Positions 1 through 8,006 of a stretch of 64,000 bases of DNA are shown here, in pieces. The stretch lies in NCBI RefSeq assembly GCF_014650335.1, contig NZ_BMUT01000013.1, forward strand, positions 119,127 to 183,126. Reading direction: 5' to 3'. A model generated the notes under the pieces. That model was not told the DNA's origin and did not search any database. It saw only the letters and a list, made by a program, of their open reading frames with translations. Source of the DNA: Streptomyces hiroshimensis. GTDB taxonomy: Bacteria > Actinomycetota > Actinomycetes > Streptomycetales > Streptomycetaceae. A program made the position numbers and the translations under genes. Each line of letters starts with the position of its first letter. Position 1 is the first letter of the stretch.

Positions 1-2
1 AG

Positions 3-170
3 AACATCTTCAAGAGCCCCAAGGACGCCCGTACGGCGATGGACGGCTGGATGAAGAGCTCCGGTCACCGCGCCAACATCCTCAACTGCTCCTTCAAGGA
101 GATCGGCGTGGGCATCAACTTCGCCTCGAACGGCCCGTGGTGGACGCAGAACTTCGGCGCGTCCTCCTGA
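3..170 (+). CDS. CAP/SCP-domain secreted protein, C-terminal end (5' cut by window)
   Basis: Only the last 55 codons are present, entering in frame at base 3 and ending in TGA at 168-170. The translation contains GHRANILN, GVG and WWTQNFG, the closing signature of the CAP (cysteine-rich secretory/antigen 5/PR-1) domain. Streptomyces CAP proteins are usually exported and carry this domain at the C-terminus after a signal peptide and a low-complexity linker; those parts lie outside the window. The biochemical role of bacterial CAP proteins is not settled. The protein ends 3 residues after the motif, so nothing is missing at this end. Confidence 0.85.
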   Translation, partial: NIFKSPKDARTAMDGWMKSSGHRANILNCSFKEIGVGINFASNGPWWTQNFGASS

Positions 171-207
171 CCCGCTCGTGACCTGCTCCTGATCCGCTCC
201 TGACCGT

Positions 208-246
208 GTAGGCCGACGGCGACGCCGGGCGGCGCCGTCGGCCTAC
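208..246. terminator. Bidirectional hairpin terminator
   Basis: A perfect 14-bp stem (GTAGGCCGACGGCG at 208-221 with its complement at 233-246) around an 11-base loop lies between the convergent CAP-domain gene and the 2H phosphoesterase. There is no U tract, which is usual for Streptomyces terminators. Confidence 0.7.
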
Positions 247-295
247 GCGGCATCGACGCCCCCGGCGCGCCAGGCCGCCGCCGGGCACGCTCGCC

Positions 296-934
296 TCAGC
301 GCTCCGGCAGCCGGCGGACCCGGCCCGTGCCCAGCGTGATCACGGCCCGCGGCCGCATGGGCTCCTCGCCGCGCCGGGAGAGCAGGACCACCTCCTCGAC
401 CACGGCCGACAGTGCGCCGAGCCGGCCGGCGCACTCGGCCGCCAGACCCCGCGGGTCCTGGGTACGGCCCAGAGACAGGTGCGGGGTGAAGCGCCCGCCG
501 CGCTCACGGCAGAGCGGGAACCGCGACCCCAGCTCCCGGCGGAGACGGGCCCACGGTGCCGGGCCCGCCGCGGCCGGATCGAGCCACACCGTCGCATAGT
601 GCCGATGCCGGAAGTACCGCACTCCGGACAGACGCGCCGTGAACGCCACGCTCTCCGCCGCCCCGGCGGACAGCAGCGGCACCGCCCGCGCGAAATCCTC
701 CTCCGGTACGAAGCCGAACAGCAGATTCACATGCGGCGGCCACCGCCGCACCTGGGGATCGTGCTCCCAGCGGATGTCCTGAATCGCCGGCCAGAGCTCC
801 TGCGGCGGCAGCCACGCCACCGCAGTCCGCGCCGTCGGCGCCACCTGGAGCACGCCCGGCGACCCGGCCCCGTCCACATCCCGGTTCCCGTCCACACTCC
901 CATGTTCACGGAAGGTTCGGCCAGGATGTCGCAC
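296..934 (-). CDS. 2H phosphoesterase (2'-5' RNA ligase family protein)
   Basis: A 212-residue protein of the 2H phosphoesterase superfamily (LigT/2'-5' RNA ligase and cyclic phosphodiesterase group). Two His motifs are visible: HVNL around residue 68, preceded by WPP, and HLSL around residue 152, preceded by FTP. They are spaced as in the family, although the first has Asn in place of the usual Ser/Thr. Members act on 2'-5' or cyclic phosphate bonds in RNA or nucleotides; the true substrate cannot be told here. The longest start is GTG at 934, which overlaps the upstream FMN-protein gene by 29 bases. A GTG about 36 bases further in would remove the overlap. Probably cotranscribed with the genes upstream. 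Confidence 0.8.
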   Translation of the reverse strand: MRHPGRTFREHGSVDGNRDVDGAGSPGVLQVAPTARTAVAWLPPQELWPAIQDIRWEHDPQVRRWPPHVNLLFGFVPEEDFARAVPLLSAGAAESVAFTARLSGVRYFRHRHYATVWLDPAAAGPAPWARLRRELGSRFPLCRERGGRFTPHLSLGRTQDPRGLAAECAGRLGALSAVVEEVVLLSRRGEEPMRPRAVITLGTGRVRRLPER

Positions 935-1523
935 GGGGCTTGGTGAAATACTCCGCGTCCTTGGGACGGGCTGCGTCGCGGCCGGCGGGACGGGGGGCCG
1001 GCACCAGATGGGGTATGTATTTGGAGCAGTGGATGTAGGCCTCCTCGACCGCGAGATGGACCCACATTTCCGGGCTGCGCCCGGGTGCGACGTCAGTGGG
1101 CAGTCCGGGATGGATACGGCGTAGGTCGCTGTCGTGGTAGAGGTGGGCCACTCCGTTGACGTGCAGCCCCACGCGATGGTGGGTGAAATCCACGAAGAGC
1201 ATGCCGAGGTGAGGGTTCTCGACCATGTTGCCGGCGCTGGCCATCACACCGTTCCCGCGGAATTCCGGGTAGACGAGCGTATAGGCGTCGATCACGTGGA
1301 CGAACCCCGGCGGCCCGGCCCGAAAGCTGGCATCGCACTCGCCGTGGGAGTCGGCGGTGGACAGAAAGACCATTGCCTGGCGGCCGATGAAGTCCCGCAT
1401 CTCGGGTGTGAGATGGCGACGCACCTGTTGGTCGTAGAACCGGGCAGCACGGTCCGCGGTACCGAGGTGCTGCTGCAGCCGGTGTTCACCCGCTGATCCC
1501 AAAGGCGGCGGAGGCGAAGTCAC
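906..1523 (-). CDS. Pyridoxamine 5'-phosphate oxidase-like FMN split-barrel protein
   Basis: About 205 residues. The sequence MRDFIGRQAMVFLSTADSHG, the FRGNG motif and the NPHLGMLFVDF stretch are typical of the pyridoxamine-phosphate-oxidase-like split barrel, which binds FMN or F420 and often reduces or protects against reactive small molecules. I chose the GTG at 1523 because AGGAGA lies just upstream; longer open frames exist but carry no family similarity. The gene starts 38 bases after the flavohemoglobin stop, so the two form an operon, and a role in nitrosative or oxidative stress is a reasonable inference. The actual substrate is unknown. Confidence 0.8.
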   Translation of the reverse strand: MTSPPPPLGSAGEHRLQQHLGTADRAARFYDQQVRRHLTPEMRDFIGRQAMVFLSTADSHGECDASFRAGPPGFVHVIDAYTLVYPEFRGNGVMASAGNMVENPHLGMLFVDFTHHRVGLHVNGVAHLYHDSDLRRIHPGLPTDVAPGRSPEMWVHLAVEEAYIHCSKYIPHLVPAPRPAGRDAARPKDAEYFTKPRATSWPNLP

Positions 1524-1561
1524 GAAGGGTTCTCCTGGCAAGGCGGATAGGGGCGTACGAC

Positions 1562-2869
1562 TCAGGGAGTGGACAGGACCGGAGTCTCGAACGGGTCGTG
1601 ATGGATACGGTCGGGCCGGGTGCCGCTGAGGGTGAGCATGTGCCTGGCCGAGGCGACCATCTGAGCCGGGCCGCTGAGAAAGATGTCGTGCTGGTACCAC
1701 GGCCCGTACTCGGCCAGTACGTCCGGCAGGGATCCACGGATTCCGGGAATGTACTCGTCGGAGACTGCGCCCCTGATCGTCAGCCAGTGGTTCCGTTGGG
1801 CCATCCGGAGCATGTCGTCGACGCCGTACAGCTCGGCACTGGTCCGGGCCCCGAGGAAAAGGTCCACTTGATGGCGTCCCCCTCGGCGGGCGACCTCTTC
1901 GATGAGTGCGCGGATCGGGGCGAGACCGGTGCCCCCGGCCACGAAGAGCAGTTCGCTGTAGGGGTCGGCCGCATCCAGGACCATGTCGCCCATCGGGGGC
2001 CCCAGCCGGAGTACGTCGCCCACCACCGCTCGGTGCACCAGTGCATTGCTGACCGAGCCGCCGTCCACTGCGCGCACGTGAAAGGTGAGTGTGCCGTCCT
2101 CACGAGGTGCGTTGGCGACGGAATAGTAACGCCACCGCTTCGGCCACCAAGGAGTCTCGATGCTCGCATATTGGCCGGCAGCGTACTCATAGGGAATATG
2201 GGGGCGTACGGTGATTTCGGCGATTCCGTTTCCGCGCGAGACGCGGTGCACGACGGTGGCGGGCCACACGGCGGGCCGTACCGCCTCGTCCTGCTCGGCC
2301 GCGCTGATCATGACTTGGGCGACGGTCCCGTACGCCTTCGTCCAGGCGGCGGCGATGTCCAGGGTCCATGCGGGGCCGGCGTACCGGGCCAGAGAGGCGA
2401 GGAGGCACTCGCCTACGGCCGGGAAATGCGCGGCGAGGGTGCCGAACTTACGGTGATCGCGGCCGAGGTTTCCGCAGAAGCGGACGAGATGCTCGGGGTC
2501 GTCGACCAGATCCACGATGCGCAGCAGTGCCCGCAGAAGGCGATCGCGCTGGGTGTCCATCCCTTCCGGGAACATCGGACGGACTTCGGGGTAGCGAGCG
2601 AAAAGGATTGCGTAGAAGTAGACCGTTATCTCCCCCGCAAGGGGTTCGACCACCGCGAGGGAGGTCCTTATGAGGTCTATCTCGTGATCCGACAGAGGTG
2701 CTTCGGCGGTCTCCGGCTCTCCGGTATGTACGGCTTGTGCGGCCTGTGCGTCCCGTGGGTCCTGTAGACCCTGTGAACCCTGTGCGTCATACGCGGCATG
2801 GAGGGTTACCGGATCCTCCGGAGACGGGCGGACGGATGTGCTGTTCGGGCGACCGATCCGGAATCTCAA
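1562..2869 (-). CDS. hmp: Flavohemoprotein (globin + FAD/NAD reductase), NO dioxygenase type
   Basis: 435 residues in three parts: a globin domain (about 58-190), an FAD-binding barrel with the RYYS motif (about 200-300) and an NAD-binding domain with VAGGTGLAP (about 310-425). In the globin part the LGRDHRKFG segment carries the likely proximal haem histidine. Flavohemoglobins oxidise nitric oxide to nitrate using O2 and NAD(P)H in the cytoplasm. The N-terminus has a 55-residue low-complexity extension rich in Gln, Ala and Asp that is absent from E. coli Hmp. The start is a TTG at 2869 with GGGGAG about 10 bases upstream, so it could lie further in. First gene of an operon with the FMN protein. 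Confidence 0.9.
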   Translation of the reverse strand: MRFRIGRPNSTSVRPSPEDPVTLHAAYDAQGSQGLQDPRDAQAAQAVHTGEPETAEAPLSDHEIDLIRTSLAVVEPLAGEITVYFYAILFARYPEVRPMFPEGMDTQRDRLLRALLRIVDLVDDPEHLVRFCGNLGRDHRKFGTLAAHFPAVGECLLASLARYAGPAWTLDIAAAWTKAYGTVAQVMISAAEQDEAVRPAVWPATVVHRVSRGNGIAEITVRPHIPYEYAAGQYASIETPWWPKRWRYYSVANAPREDGTLTFHVRAVDGGSVSNALVHRAVVGDVLRLGPPMGDMVLDAADPYSELLFVAGGTGLAPIRALIEEVARRGGRHQVDLFLGARTSAELYGVDDMLRMAQRNHWLTIRGAVSDEYIPGIRGSLPDVLAEYGPWYQHDIFLSGPAQMVASARHMLTLSGTRPDRIHHDPFETPVLSTP

Positions 2870-3317
2870 CGCGCCAGCGCTCCCCCATTCGCTGGGCGAT
2901 ATGACTTCCGCCGGGTATACCGCGAGGTGATACGGCCCAAAGCTCCTCGCCTTCGAGGCACACAGAGGGCGGAACCTTCACCGGATCTCCATCCAGCGGG
3001 AGCGGCATGGAAGTCGAATGGGGCCAACATGAGTCCTCATAAGAGTGCAGAGCGGAAGAAGCGGACGGGGTGCTTCCGGATGTCACACGATCCTCAATGA
3101 GGTTCACTGCATGAGGAAGGGACGCTTCCACTAGAACTCGGAGTCAGTTCTTGTCGAGTTGCCCCGGCCGAACTCGACCGGAGTAATGACTTGGGGGCAT
3201 ATGTCGATCCGCTGCTACCGCCCCGGCTGCGGCTTTGGAGCACGGGCGGCGGACTTCAGGGCGGGGGTGTGAGACGCCCCGGGTGCGCTCCGCACGGCCG
3301 GGCCGGACGATGGGCTC
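2870..3317. other. Intergenic region upstream of hmp and DUF488
   Basis: A 448-base gap between divergent genes with no convincing small gene. It is less GC-rich than its surroundings and holds two short palindromes built from the same half site: ATGAGTCCTCAT at 3029-3040 and CCTCAATGAGG at 3092-3102, with another ATGAGG at 3111-3116. These could be an operator for hmp. I cannot match them to a known NsrR box. Confidence 0.4.
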
Positions 3318-3683
3318 ATGGGGCAGTCACGGCAGGTGCGGGTGGGCAGGGTCTACGACCCGCCCGAGGAGGCGGACGGGAGCCGCGTACTCGTGGACCG
3401 CATCTGGCCACGTGGCCTGAGAAAGGACGCTGCCGCACTCGACGAGTGGTGCAAGGACGTCGCACCGTCCACCGAGCTGCGCACGTGGTACGGACACGAT
3501 CCTGCCCTCTTCGAGGAGTTCGAGCGCCGCTACCGCGCGGAACTGCGCGACGCATCCCGCGCGACGGCCCTCCGGCACCTTGAGGAACTGGCCCGGCAGG
3601 GCCCCCTCACCCTTCTCACGGCGACCAGGGACCGCGATATCAGCGCGGCGACGGTCCTCCGGAAGGTGCTGACGCGGACCTGA
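3318..3683 (+). CDS. DUF488 (YeaO-like) family protein
   Basis: 121 residues, a complete short DUF488 protein. It shows the characteristic VRVGRVYDPP, RVLVDRIWPRG, the W-C-KDVAPST-ELR segment and the closing LLTATRD motif. The family (COG3189, YeaO) is widespread and soluble, but no reaction has been established; it is often described as a possible metal- or nucleotide-linked protein. ATG at 3318 lies at the start of the conserved region. It stands alone, convergent with the 2-methylisoborneol operon. Confidence 0.85.
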   Translation: MGQSRQVRVGRVYDPPEEADGSRVLVDRIWPRGLRKDAAALDEWCKDVAPSTELRTWYGHDPALFEEFERRYRAELRDASRATALRHLEELARQGPLTLLTATRDRDISAATVLRKVLTRT

Positions 3684-3773
3684 GACGGACCTGAGGGGGG
3701 AGCCTAGGCAGACCTGAGGCAGGGCCGAGGCGGGCCTGGCCAAGGCCGGGACCGGCAGGAGGGGGCCAGGCGT

Positions 3774-3803
3774 CGGTCCCCGACGGCGATGCGCCGGGGA
3801 CCG
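3774..3803. terminator. Hairpin terminator between convergent genes
   Basis: Nine-base arms CGGTCCCCG (3774-3782) and CGGGGACCG (3795-3803), followed by AAAAG on the plus strand, separate DUF488 from the oppositely oriented GPP methyltransferase gene. Confidence 0.6.
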
Positions 3804-3818
3804 AAAAGCGCTACGCGA

Positions 3819-4676
3819 TCAGACCCGGTCGGCCGCGATGAGCAGGTACTGGAAGCTGCCGTCCTTGTACGCGGTCAGGAAGGCCTTCTCGATGCCCGTG
3901 GCCAGCGGTGACTGGGCGCGCAGCTCCCAGTACGGGATGGTGGCCTCGGTCAGGTCCACCACGGCGGCGGGGACGAGACGGTTCCTCGCCATCTCCTTGA
4001 AGTAGCTGCTCCGCGGGTGGATGTCACAGATGTAGTGGGCGTTGATCTCGCTGACGGCGCGGGACGGCAGCCCGTAGGCGTCGTTGTAGCAGCCGGTGAT
4101 GGTCACGTACCGGCCGCCGTGGCTCAGCATCCGGGCGTACTCGGGGAACAGCTGGGACAGGTCGACGTACATGGTGCTTTCGTTGTTCCAGATGGCCCGG
4201 AAACGGCCCGTCTCGAAGCCGGTGTCCAGCATGTTCTTGAGATGGAAGCGCACCTTGTCGGCCACGCCGCGCTTCTCGGCCTGCTCATTGGCGAAGGCCA
4301 CCTGGGTCTCGGAGATGGAGATTCCGTCGACGTGGCAGCCGAACCTCTGGTTGGCGACGAGGCTGCTGCCTCCGCGGCCCGACCCGGAGTCCAGCAGGTG
4401 ATCGTCGGGGCCGATGGGCCCCAGATGGCTCAGCAGCAGATCCGCCTGCGCGCACTCCAGGCGGTGCAGTTCGGCGGTGATCCGCTCGTCGCGGGTCTCC
4501 TCCGGCCCTTCCAGGACCGACCAGTCGGCGTCACCGATTCCGTAGTGGTGGTGGTAGATGCCGTCCACTTCACCGAGGCGGAGGTTCACCGGGTTCTTCT
4601 CGCGGTTCCAGTAATCGGCGACGGACCGCTGGTAGGCGCTGGCGAGAACCGAGGCGGGGGTCTCCTGAATGGTCAC
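3819..4676 (-). CDS. gppmt: Geranyl diphosphate 2-C-methyltransferase
   Basis: 285 residues. Transfers a methyl group from S-adenosylmethionine to C2 of geranyl diphosphate, giving 2-methyl-GPP, the first committed step to the earthy odorant 2-methylisoborneol. The SAM-binding motif I reads LLDSGSGRGGSS (about 94-105). The N-terminal YYWN-like segment, the long EWN-type substrate region (IWNNESTMYVDL) and the C-terminal FLTAYKDGSFQYLLIAADRV tail match the family length and layout (about 290 residues). GTG at 4676 was chosen because it opens directly on the conserved N-terminus behind a purine-rich AAAGAGAAG; longer frames run into the cyclase gene. It follows the cyclase gene by 40 bases and must be cotranscribed. 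Confidence 0.93.
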   Translation of the reverse strand: MTIQETPASVLASAYQRSVADYWNREKNPVNLRLGEVDGIYHHHYGIGDADWSVLEGPEETRDERITAELHRLECAQADLLLSHLGPIGPDDHLLDSGSGRGGSSLVANQRFGCHVDGISISETQVAFANEQAEKRGVADKVRFHLKNMLDTGFETGRFRAIWNNESTMYVDLSQLFPEYARMLSHGGRYVTITGCYNDAYGLPSRAVSEINAHYICDIHPRSSYFKEMARNRLVPAAVVDLTEATIPYWELRAQSPLATGIEKAFLTAYKDGSFQYLLIAADRV

Positions 4677-4716
4677 CGTGTCTTCTCTTTCCGATAGCTG
4701 ATGAACTGATATGGAT

Positions 4717-5940
4717 TCACTGGGTCGATGCGCCGTGGTACCGGGGGCTGGTCGCGTGCCACTCCTTGCTGCCGCCCATCCAGGCCCACAGCCCGGCCAG
4801 GTAGCGCCGCAGTTCGGGGGAGCCGGCGGCACTCAGGACGGCGCACTCGGCTTCCACCGTGTGCATGAGCTCGTCGTGGATGCACGCCGCGCGGTCGACG
4901 GCCTCCTGGAGCGAGCAGTTGTCCTCGACGGCGAGGAGATTGGGAAGGTTGGTGTCGGTGGGATCTTCCTTGGTCATCGAGTACAGGTCGTTGAGCAGCA
5001 CGTTGGCCGTACCGGCGTACAGGTAGGTGCGGCGTACGCGCGCGTCGGCGAACTCCGCGGCCGGCAGTTCGTAGCCGCCGACGGGGTCGACCAGGACCAT
5101 GCAGGGATAGAAGGCGTTCTCGTAGCGGTGCAGCATGTACTCCCAGACGGCGGGGGTCCGCCCGGAACTGCGCCACTCCGCTTCCTGGTTGTAACCCACG
5201 AACATCACGGCCAGTTCGTGACGCAGCCGTGCCACCTGGGTGGGGCTCGCGATCCGCGCCAGGTGATCGAGGCACGAGCGGAACGCGCGCAGTACCGGCT
5301 CCTTCCGGACGACGTTCTCGAACTCCGCCAGGTAGCGGGCCGGGAGGCGGACCGGGTCGACCACGGCATGGGCCAGGGCGAGACGTGAACCGATCAGCTC
5401 CGGTGTGGTGTCCTCCCCCTCGTCGACCCAGTGGTCGTCGACGGCCCACTCGGCGAGGCCGCAACGGGCCGCGGTGAGGATGCGTTCGGGGTCGTCGGTG
5501 TCGGGGTGGGCGAGCATGAACAGCCGCCCGAAGTCATGGGACCGCAGCCGCTCGAGACGGCCCTGGAAGATGCCGATCTCCTCGGCCCACTCGACCAGTC
5601 GGTTGTTCACCTCTTCGCCGAGGGCCGGGTCGTCCCGCTCGGCATCCGGGCAGTAGAGCGGCGGCACACGGACGGAAGACCCCTCGGAGCGCTCCTCCGA
5701 GCCGCCGTCCGAGCGCTTGTCCGAGCCGCCGTCCGCGGGCCGGTCGGGAGCGGTTTCGGCCTCGGCAACGGCCGTGCGGAACAGGCGGGCCGCCGACGTA
5801 CCCAGCCCCGTCGGCCCGGCGAGGAGGCCGTGCGCCGCCTCCGCCACGGCCGGCGCCGTATCGCCGACCGCGAGTCGGTGCGGACGGAGGACACTGCGCG
5901 CTCCCGCTTTGAGCAGAGAGGCGCCGTCAAGCTGGGGCAT
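4717..5940 (-). CDS. mibs: 2-Methylisoborneol synthase (class I terpene cyclase)
   Basis: 407 residues. Cyclises 2-methyl-GPP to 2-methylisoborneol in a Mg2+-dependent class I reaction. The Asp-rich metal site is DDHWVDE (168-174), a variant of DDxx(x)D, and the NSE triad is NDLYSMTKE (317-325). The N-terminus is the family's usual non-conserved extension, rich in Pro, Ser and Gly, here with an acidic repeat at about 68-88. ATG at 5940 is supported by GAAGGGA 8 bases upstream; an in-frame ATG lies 24 bases earlier. In many streptomycetes a cyclic-nucleotide-binding EshA-like gene precedes this pair; none is present here. Confidence 0.93.
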   Translation of the reverse strand: MPQLDGASLLKAGARSVLRPHRLAVGDTAPAVAEAAHGLLAGPTGLGTSAARLFRTAVAEAETAPDRPADGGSDKRSDGGSEERSEGSSVRVPPLYCPDAERDDPALGEEVNNRLVEWAEEIGIFQGRLERLRSHDFGRLFMLAHPDTDDPERILTAARCGLAEWAVDDHWVDEGEDTTPELIGSRLALAHAVVDPVRLPARYLAEFENVVRKEPVLRAFRSCLDHLARIASPTQVARLRHELAVMFVGYNQEAEWRSSGRTPAVWEYMLHRYENAFYPCMVLVDPVGGYELPAAEFADARVRRTYLYAGTANVLLNDLYSMTKEDPTDTNLPNLLAVEDNCSLQEAVDRAACIHDELMHTVEAECAVLSAAGSPELRRYLAGLWAWMGGSKEWHATSPRYHGASTQ

Positions 5941-6298
5941 CCGGGAGGTCCCTTCGCTACGCATGCGGGCATCGTGAACGGTGGTCCGCGATGTCGGAGT
6001 TCTCCGGGTGTGGCGCCCCGCCCGACCGTGCGCGGCCGCGACCGCTCCCATCGCCACCATCGGTCACCGTTCCGCCACCCCGACCAGGCCATGAGCAGGA
6101 TGACGGGCCGGCCGGCACCTGCACAGCAAAAGCGGCACACATTCATCCGTATGTAGCTGTGTATGTTTATCCGGTCGCCTCATGGCGCAGATACGGCAGA
6201 AGGGGCTCGCGCGACGCGCCCCCAAGAAGGCCCGCTCCGACGCCGGGCACGTGCACATCGACAGCACGGAGCATCCGGGAACAGTCCATCGGCGACGA
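5941..6298. other. Intergenic region upstream of mibs
   Basis: About 360 bases with no supported gene. Around 6139-6176 there is an unusually AT-rich island (CATTCATCCGTATGTAGC followed by TGTATGTTTATCC) that could hold the promoter of the odorant operon on the minus strand. I could not place -10 and -35 boxes with confidence. Confidence 0.35.
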
Positions 6299-6717
6299 TG
6301 CCGCCGGGACGATATCGGTGAACTCCGACACCTGGAACCAGGAGGCGCACGTCATCTTCTGGGACCAGCCCCTCGGCACCGGCTACAGCTACTCCGACGT
6401 CGGGGACTACGTCCAGGACGAGAAGTCCCGCGGCCCGATGTTCCGGGAGGGCCTGCAGAAGTTCTTCAGCGCGCACCCGGAGTATGCGCGATGCCCGCTG
6501 TACGTCTGCGGTCGCCACGACCCTCGCCTACGGAGGGAACTTCGACCTCTACGATGTGCGGCGCTGGGCCGATCTGTCCATGGGGGCGCTGCGCACCTAC
6601 CTGGACAGCGAGGACGTGAAGGCGTCGCTGCACGTTCCCGCGGACGTCACCTGGAATTGCGCCGGACAACGACGGCCCGGTGGCCGAATGGCTGGTGAAG
6701 GACAATAGCCGCTCAAA
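6299..6717 (+). pseudogene. Serine carboxypeptidase (peptidase S10) remnant
   Basis: Fragments of a family S10 serine carboxypeptidase are scattered over different reading frames. The first (about 6318-6510) reads VNSDTWNQEAHVIFWDQPLG then TGYSYSDV, and a later LYVCG stands where the catalytic GES-YAG serine motif should be. The second, in another frame (about 6535-6654), reads NFDLYDVRRWADLSMGAL and LHVPADVTW. The third, in yet another frame, reads PDNDGPVAEWLVKDN. The N-terminal oxyanion part (NGGPG) and the C-terminal Asp/His part are missing. At least two frameshifts and large internal deletions make function very unlikely. Confidence 0.75.
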
Positions 6718-6760
6718 CAGCGCAACGGCGGCGCCGGCCTGCGCAAGGCGTGAACGCAGC

Positions 6761-7687
6761 TCACCTCGCTTGATCCCGGGCGGCACGGGCCGCCTGGGCC
6801 GTCCGGGCCGGCGGCCTCCGGGTGATGTGCTGCCCTTCCCGGCCCGCCTCCACCCGGAGGTCTCTCCATTGCGCGGGGTCCAGCCCCCCGGGCCAGCCCA
6901 GGTCTGCATGAGGGCGTGGTACGCGCTGACCGCGGACCCGCATGAACTCCACCGGTGCCACGGCGCAGCCCGATGCGTTGCCGTGGCCGTCGGCGACGAG
7001 ACGTACCAGCAGGTCGTAGCCGAACGGGCTGTCCAGCGGCGCGACCAGGATGCCGCCCGGTCTGAGCTGCTGCAGCCACGCGAGGGGAATCTCCCGTACC
7101 GAGGCGGTGGACACGATGCGGTCGTACAGCCGGCCGTCGGCATGGCCTTGTTCGCCGTCACCCGTGATGACCTGCGCACTCATGCCGACGGCCCGCAGGC
7201 GGCCCCGGGCACGGGCGGCGAGGCGGGCGTCGATCTCCACCGTCACCACGCCGCCGGCTCCGGCGCGGTGGGCCAGGAGCGCCGTGGTGTATCCGGTGCC
7301 GGTGCCGATCTCGAGGATGCGCTCGCCAGGCTCGGGAGCGAGGTGGCGCAGCAGCTCGATCACGACGCCGGGTGAGGAGATGCTGGAGGTGAATGCGCCG
7401 TCTGCGGGGCCGCTGGGGGGAACGGTTCCGTCGTCGATCTGCGTGATGAGCGCGGCGCCGGGCAGGTATACCGCCTTGAGCCAGGCGCGCGGTTTCTCGT
7501 TCCTGTCGATCAGGGGGTAGCGGCCGTCGTCCGCACGGGAGGGCCACCACACCCGGTCCGGCACGAAAGCCTCCCGGGGAACCTCCAGGAAGGCTCGGCG
7601 GAGCCAGGAGCGGCCCGCGAACCCCCGCGGTGTCCGGCTCATGTCCCGGGCGCAGCGGGCGCGCAGGCTCTCGGCGGTGATCACCAT
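6761..7687 (-). CDS. PIMT-like O-methyltransferase, probable RiPP tailoring enzyme
   Basis: 308 residues, a SAM-dependent methyltransferase related to protein-L-isoaspartate O-methyltransferase. SSISSP (about 101-106) matches the PIMT substrate loop, LEIGTGTGY (125-133) is SAM motif I, and VEID follows as motif II. The longer N-terminal part (VPREAFVPDRVWW) and the FMRVRGQR segment resemble PIMT homologues of graspetide, lanthipeptide and imiditide clusters, which methylate Asp side chains of a precursor so that aspartimide or isoaspartate forms. No ATP-grasp ligase, LanB/LanC or lasso enzyme is nearby. The ATG at 7687 has no clear ribosome site and starts 14 bases after the small Asp-rich peptide gene, suggesting coupled translation. 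Confidence 0.8.
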   Translation of the reverse strand: MVITAESLRARCARDMSRTPRGFAGRSWLRRAFLEVPREAFVPDRVWWPSRADDGRYPLIDRNEKPRAWLKAVYLPGAALITQIDDGTVPPSGPADGAFTSSISSPGVVIELLRHLAPEPGERILEIGTGTGYTTALLAHRAGAGGVVTVEIDARLAARARGRLRAVGMSAQVITGDGEQGHADGRLYDRIVSTASVREIPLAWLQQLRPGGILVAPLDSPFGYDLLVRLVADGHGNASGCAVAPVEFMRVRGQRVPRPHADLGWPGGLDPAQWRDLRVEAGREGQHITRRPPARTAQAARAARDQAR

Positions 7688-7701
7688 CGCGTGGTCGCGC
7701 G

Positions 7702-7821
7702 CTAGTCGTCGATGCCGGCGTCGGTGTCGTCCGGCTCCGGCATCGGATTGCCCGGATCGCCAGGGCTGGAGTAGGGCCCGCCGACCTGTCCGTCTCCCGA
7801 CTGCCGGTCTCCGCCATTCAT
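7702..7821 (-). CDS. Asp-rich 39-residue peptide, candidate precursor for the PIMT-like enzyme
   Basis: A short gene with one of the best ribosome sites in the window: TAGGAGGACCTGCG directly before ATG at 7821. The peptide has eight Asp, one Glu and one Arg, so it is strongly acidic. It is also rich in Gly and Pro and contains no Cys. Its C-terminal part reads PEPDDTDAGIDD; Asp residues are followed by Gly (10-11), Thr (32-33) and Ala (34-35), contexts that readily form aspartimides. The next gene is the PIMT-like methyltransferase. Known imiditide and pamtide systems pair a very acidic precursor with a PIMT homologue. I see gene order and composition, and infer the function; the core and leader borders cannot be fixed. 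Confidence 0.65.
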   Translation of the reverse strand: MNGGDRQSGDGQVGGPYSSPGDPGNPMPEPDDTDAGIDD

Positions 7822-8006
7822 CGCAGGTCCTCCTACACGGCCGTTCCGTTGTTTCACCCCACACCATAGACAGCGACTCCCCCAGCGCGGAGCCGCTTTG
7901 GGGGTCACGTACTCAACCCGCCATAGGACGCGCGATTTGTCCGTCGACTCGCAGGCCCGGCTCTCGGCACACGACCTGTACGCGCCCCCGGCCGGGCTTA
8001 CGGCTG

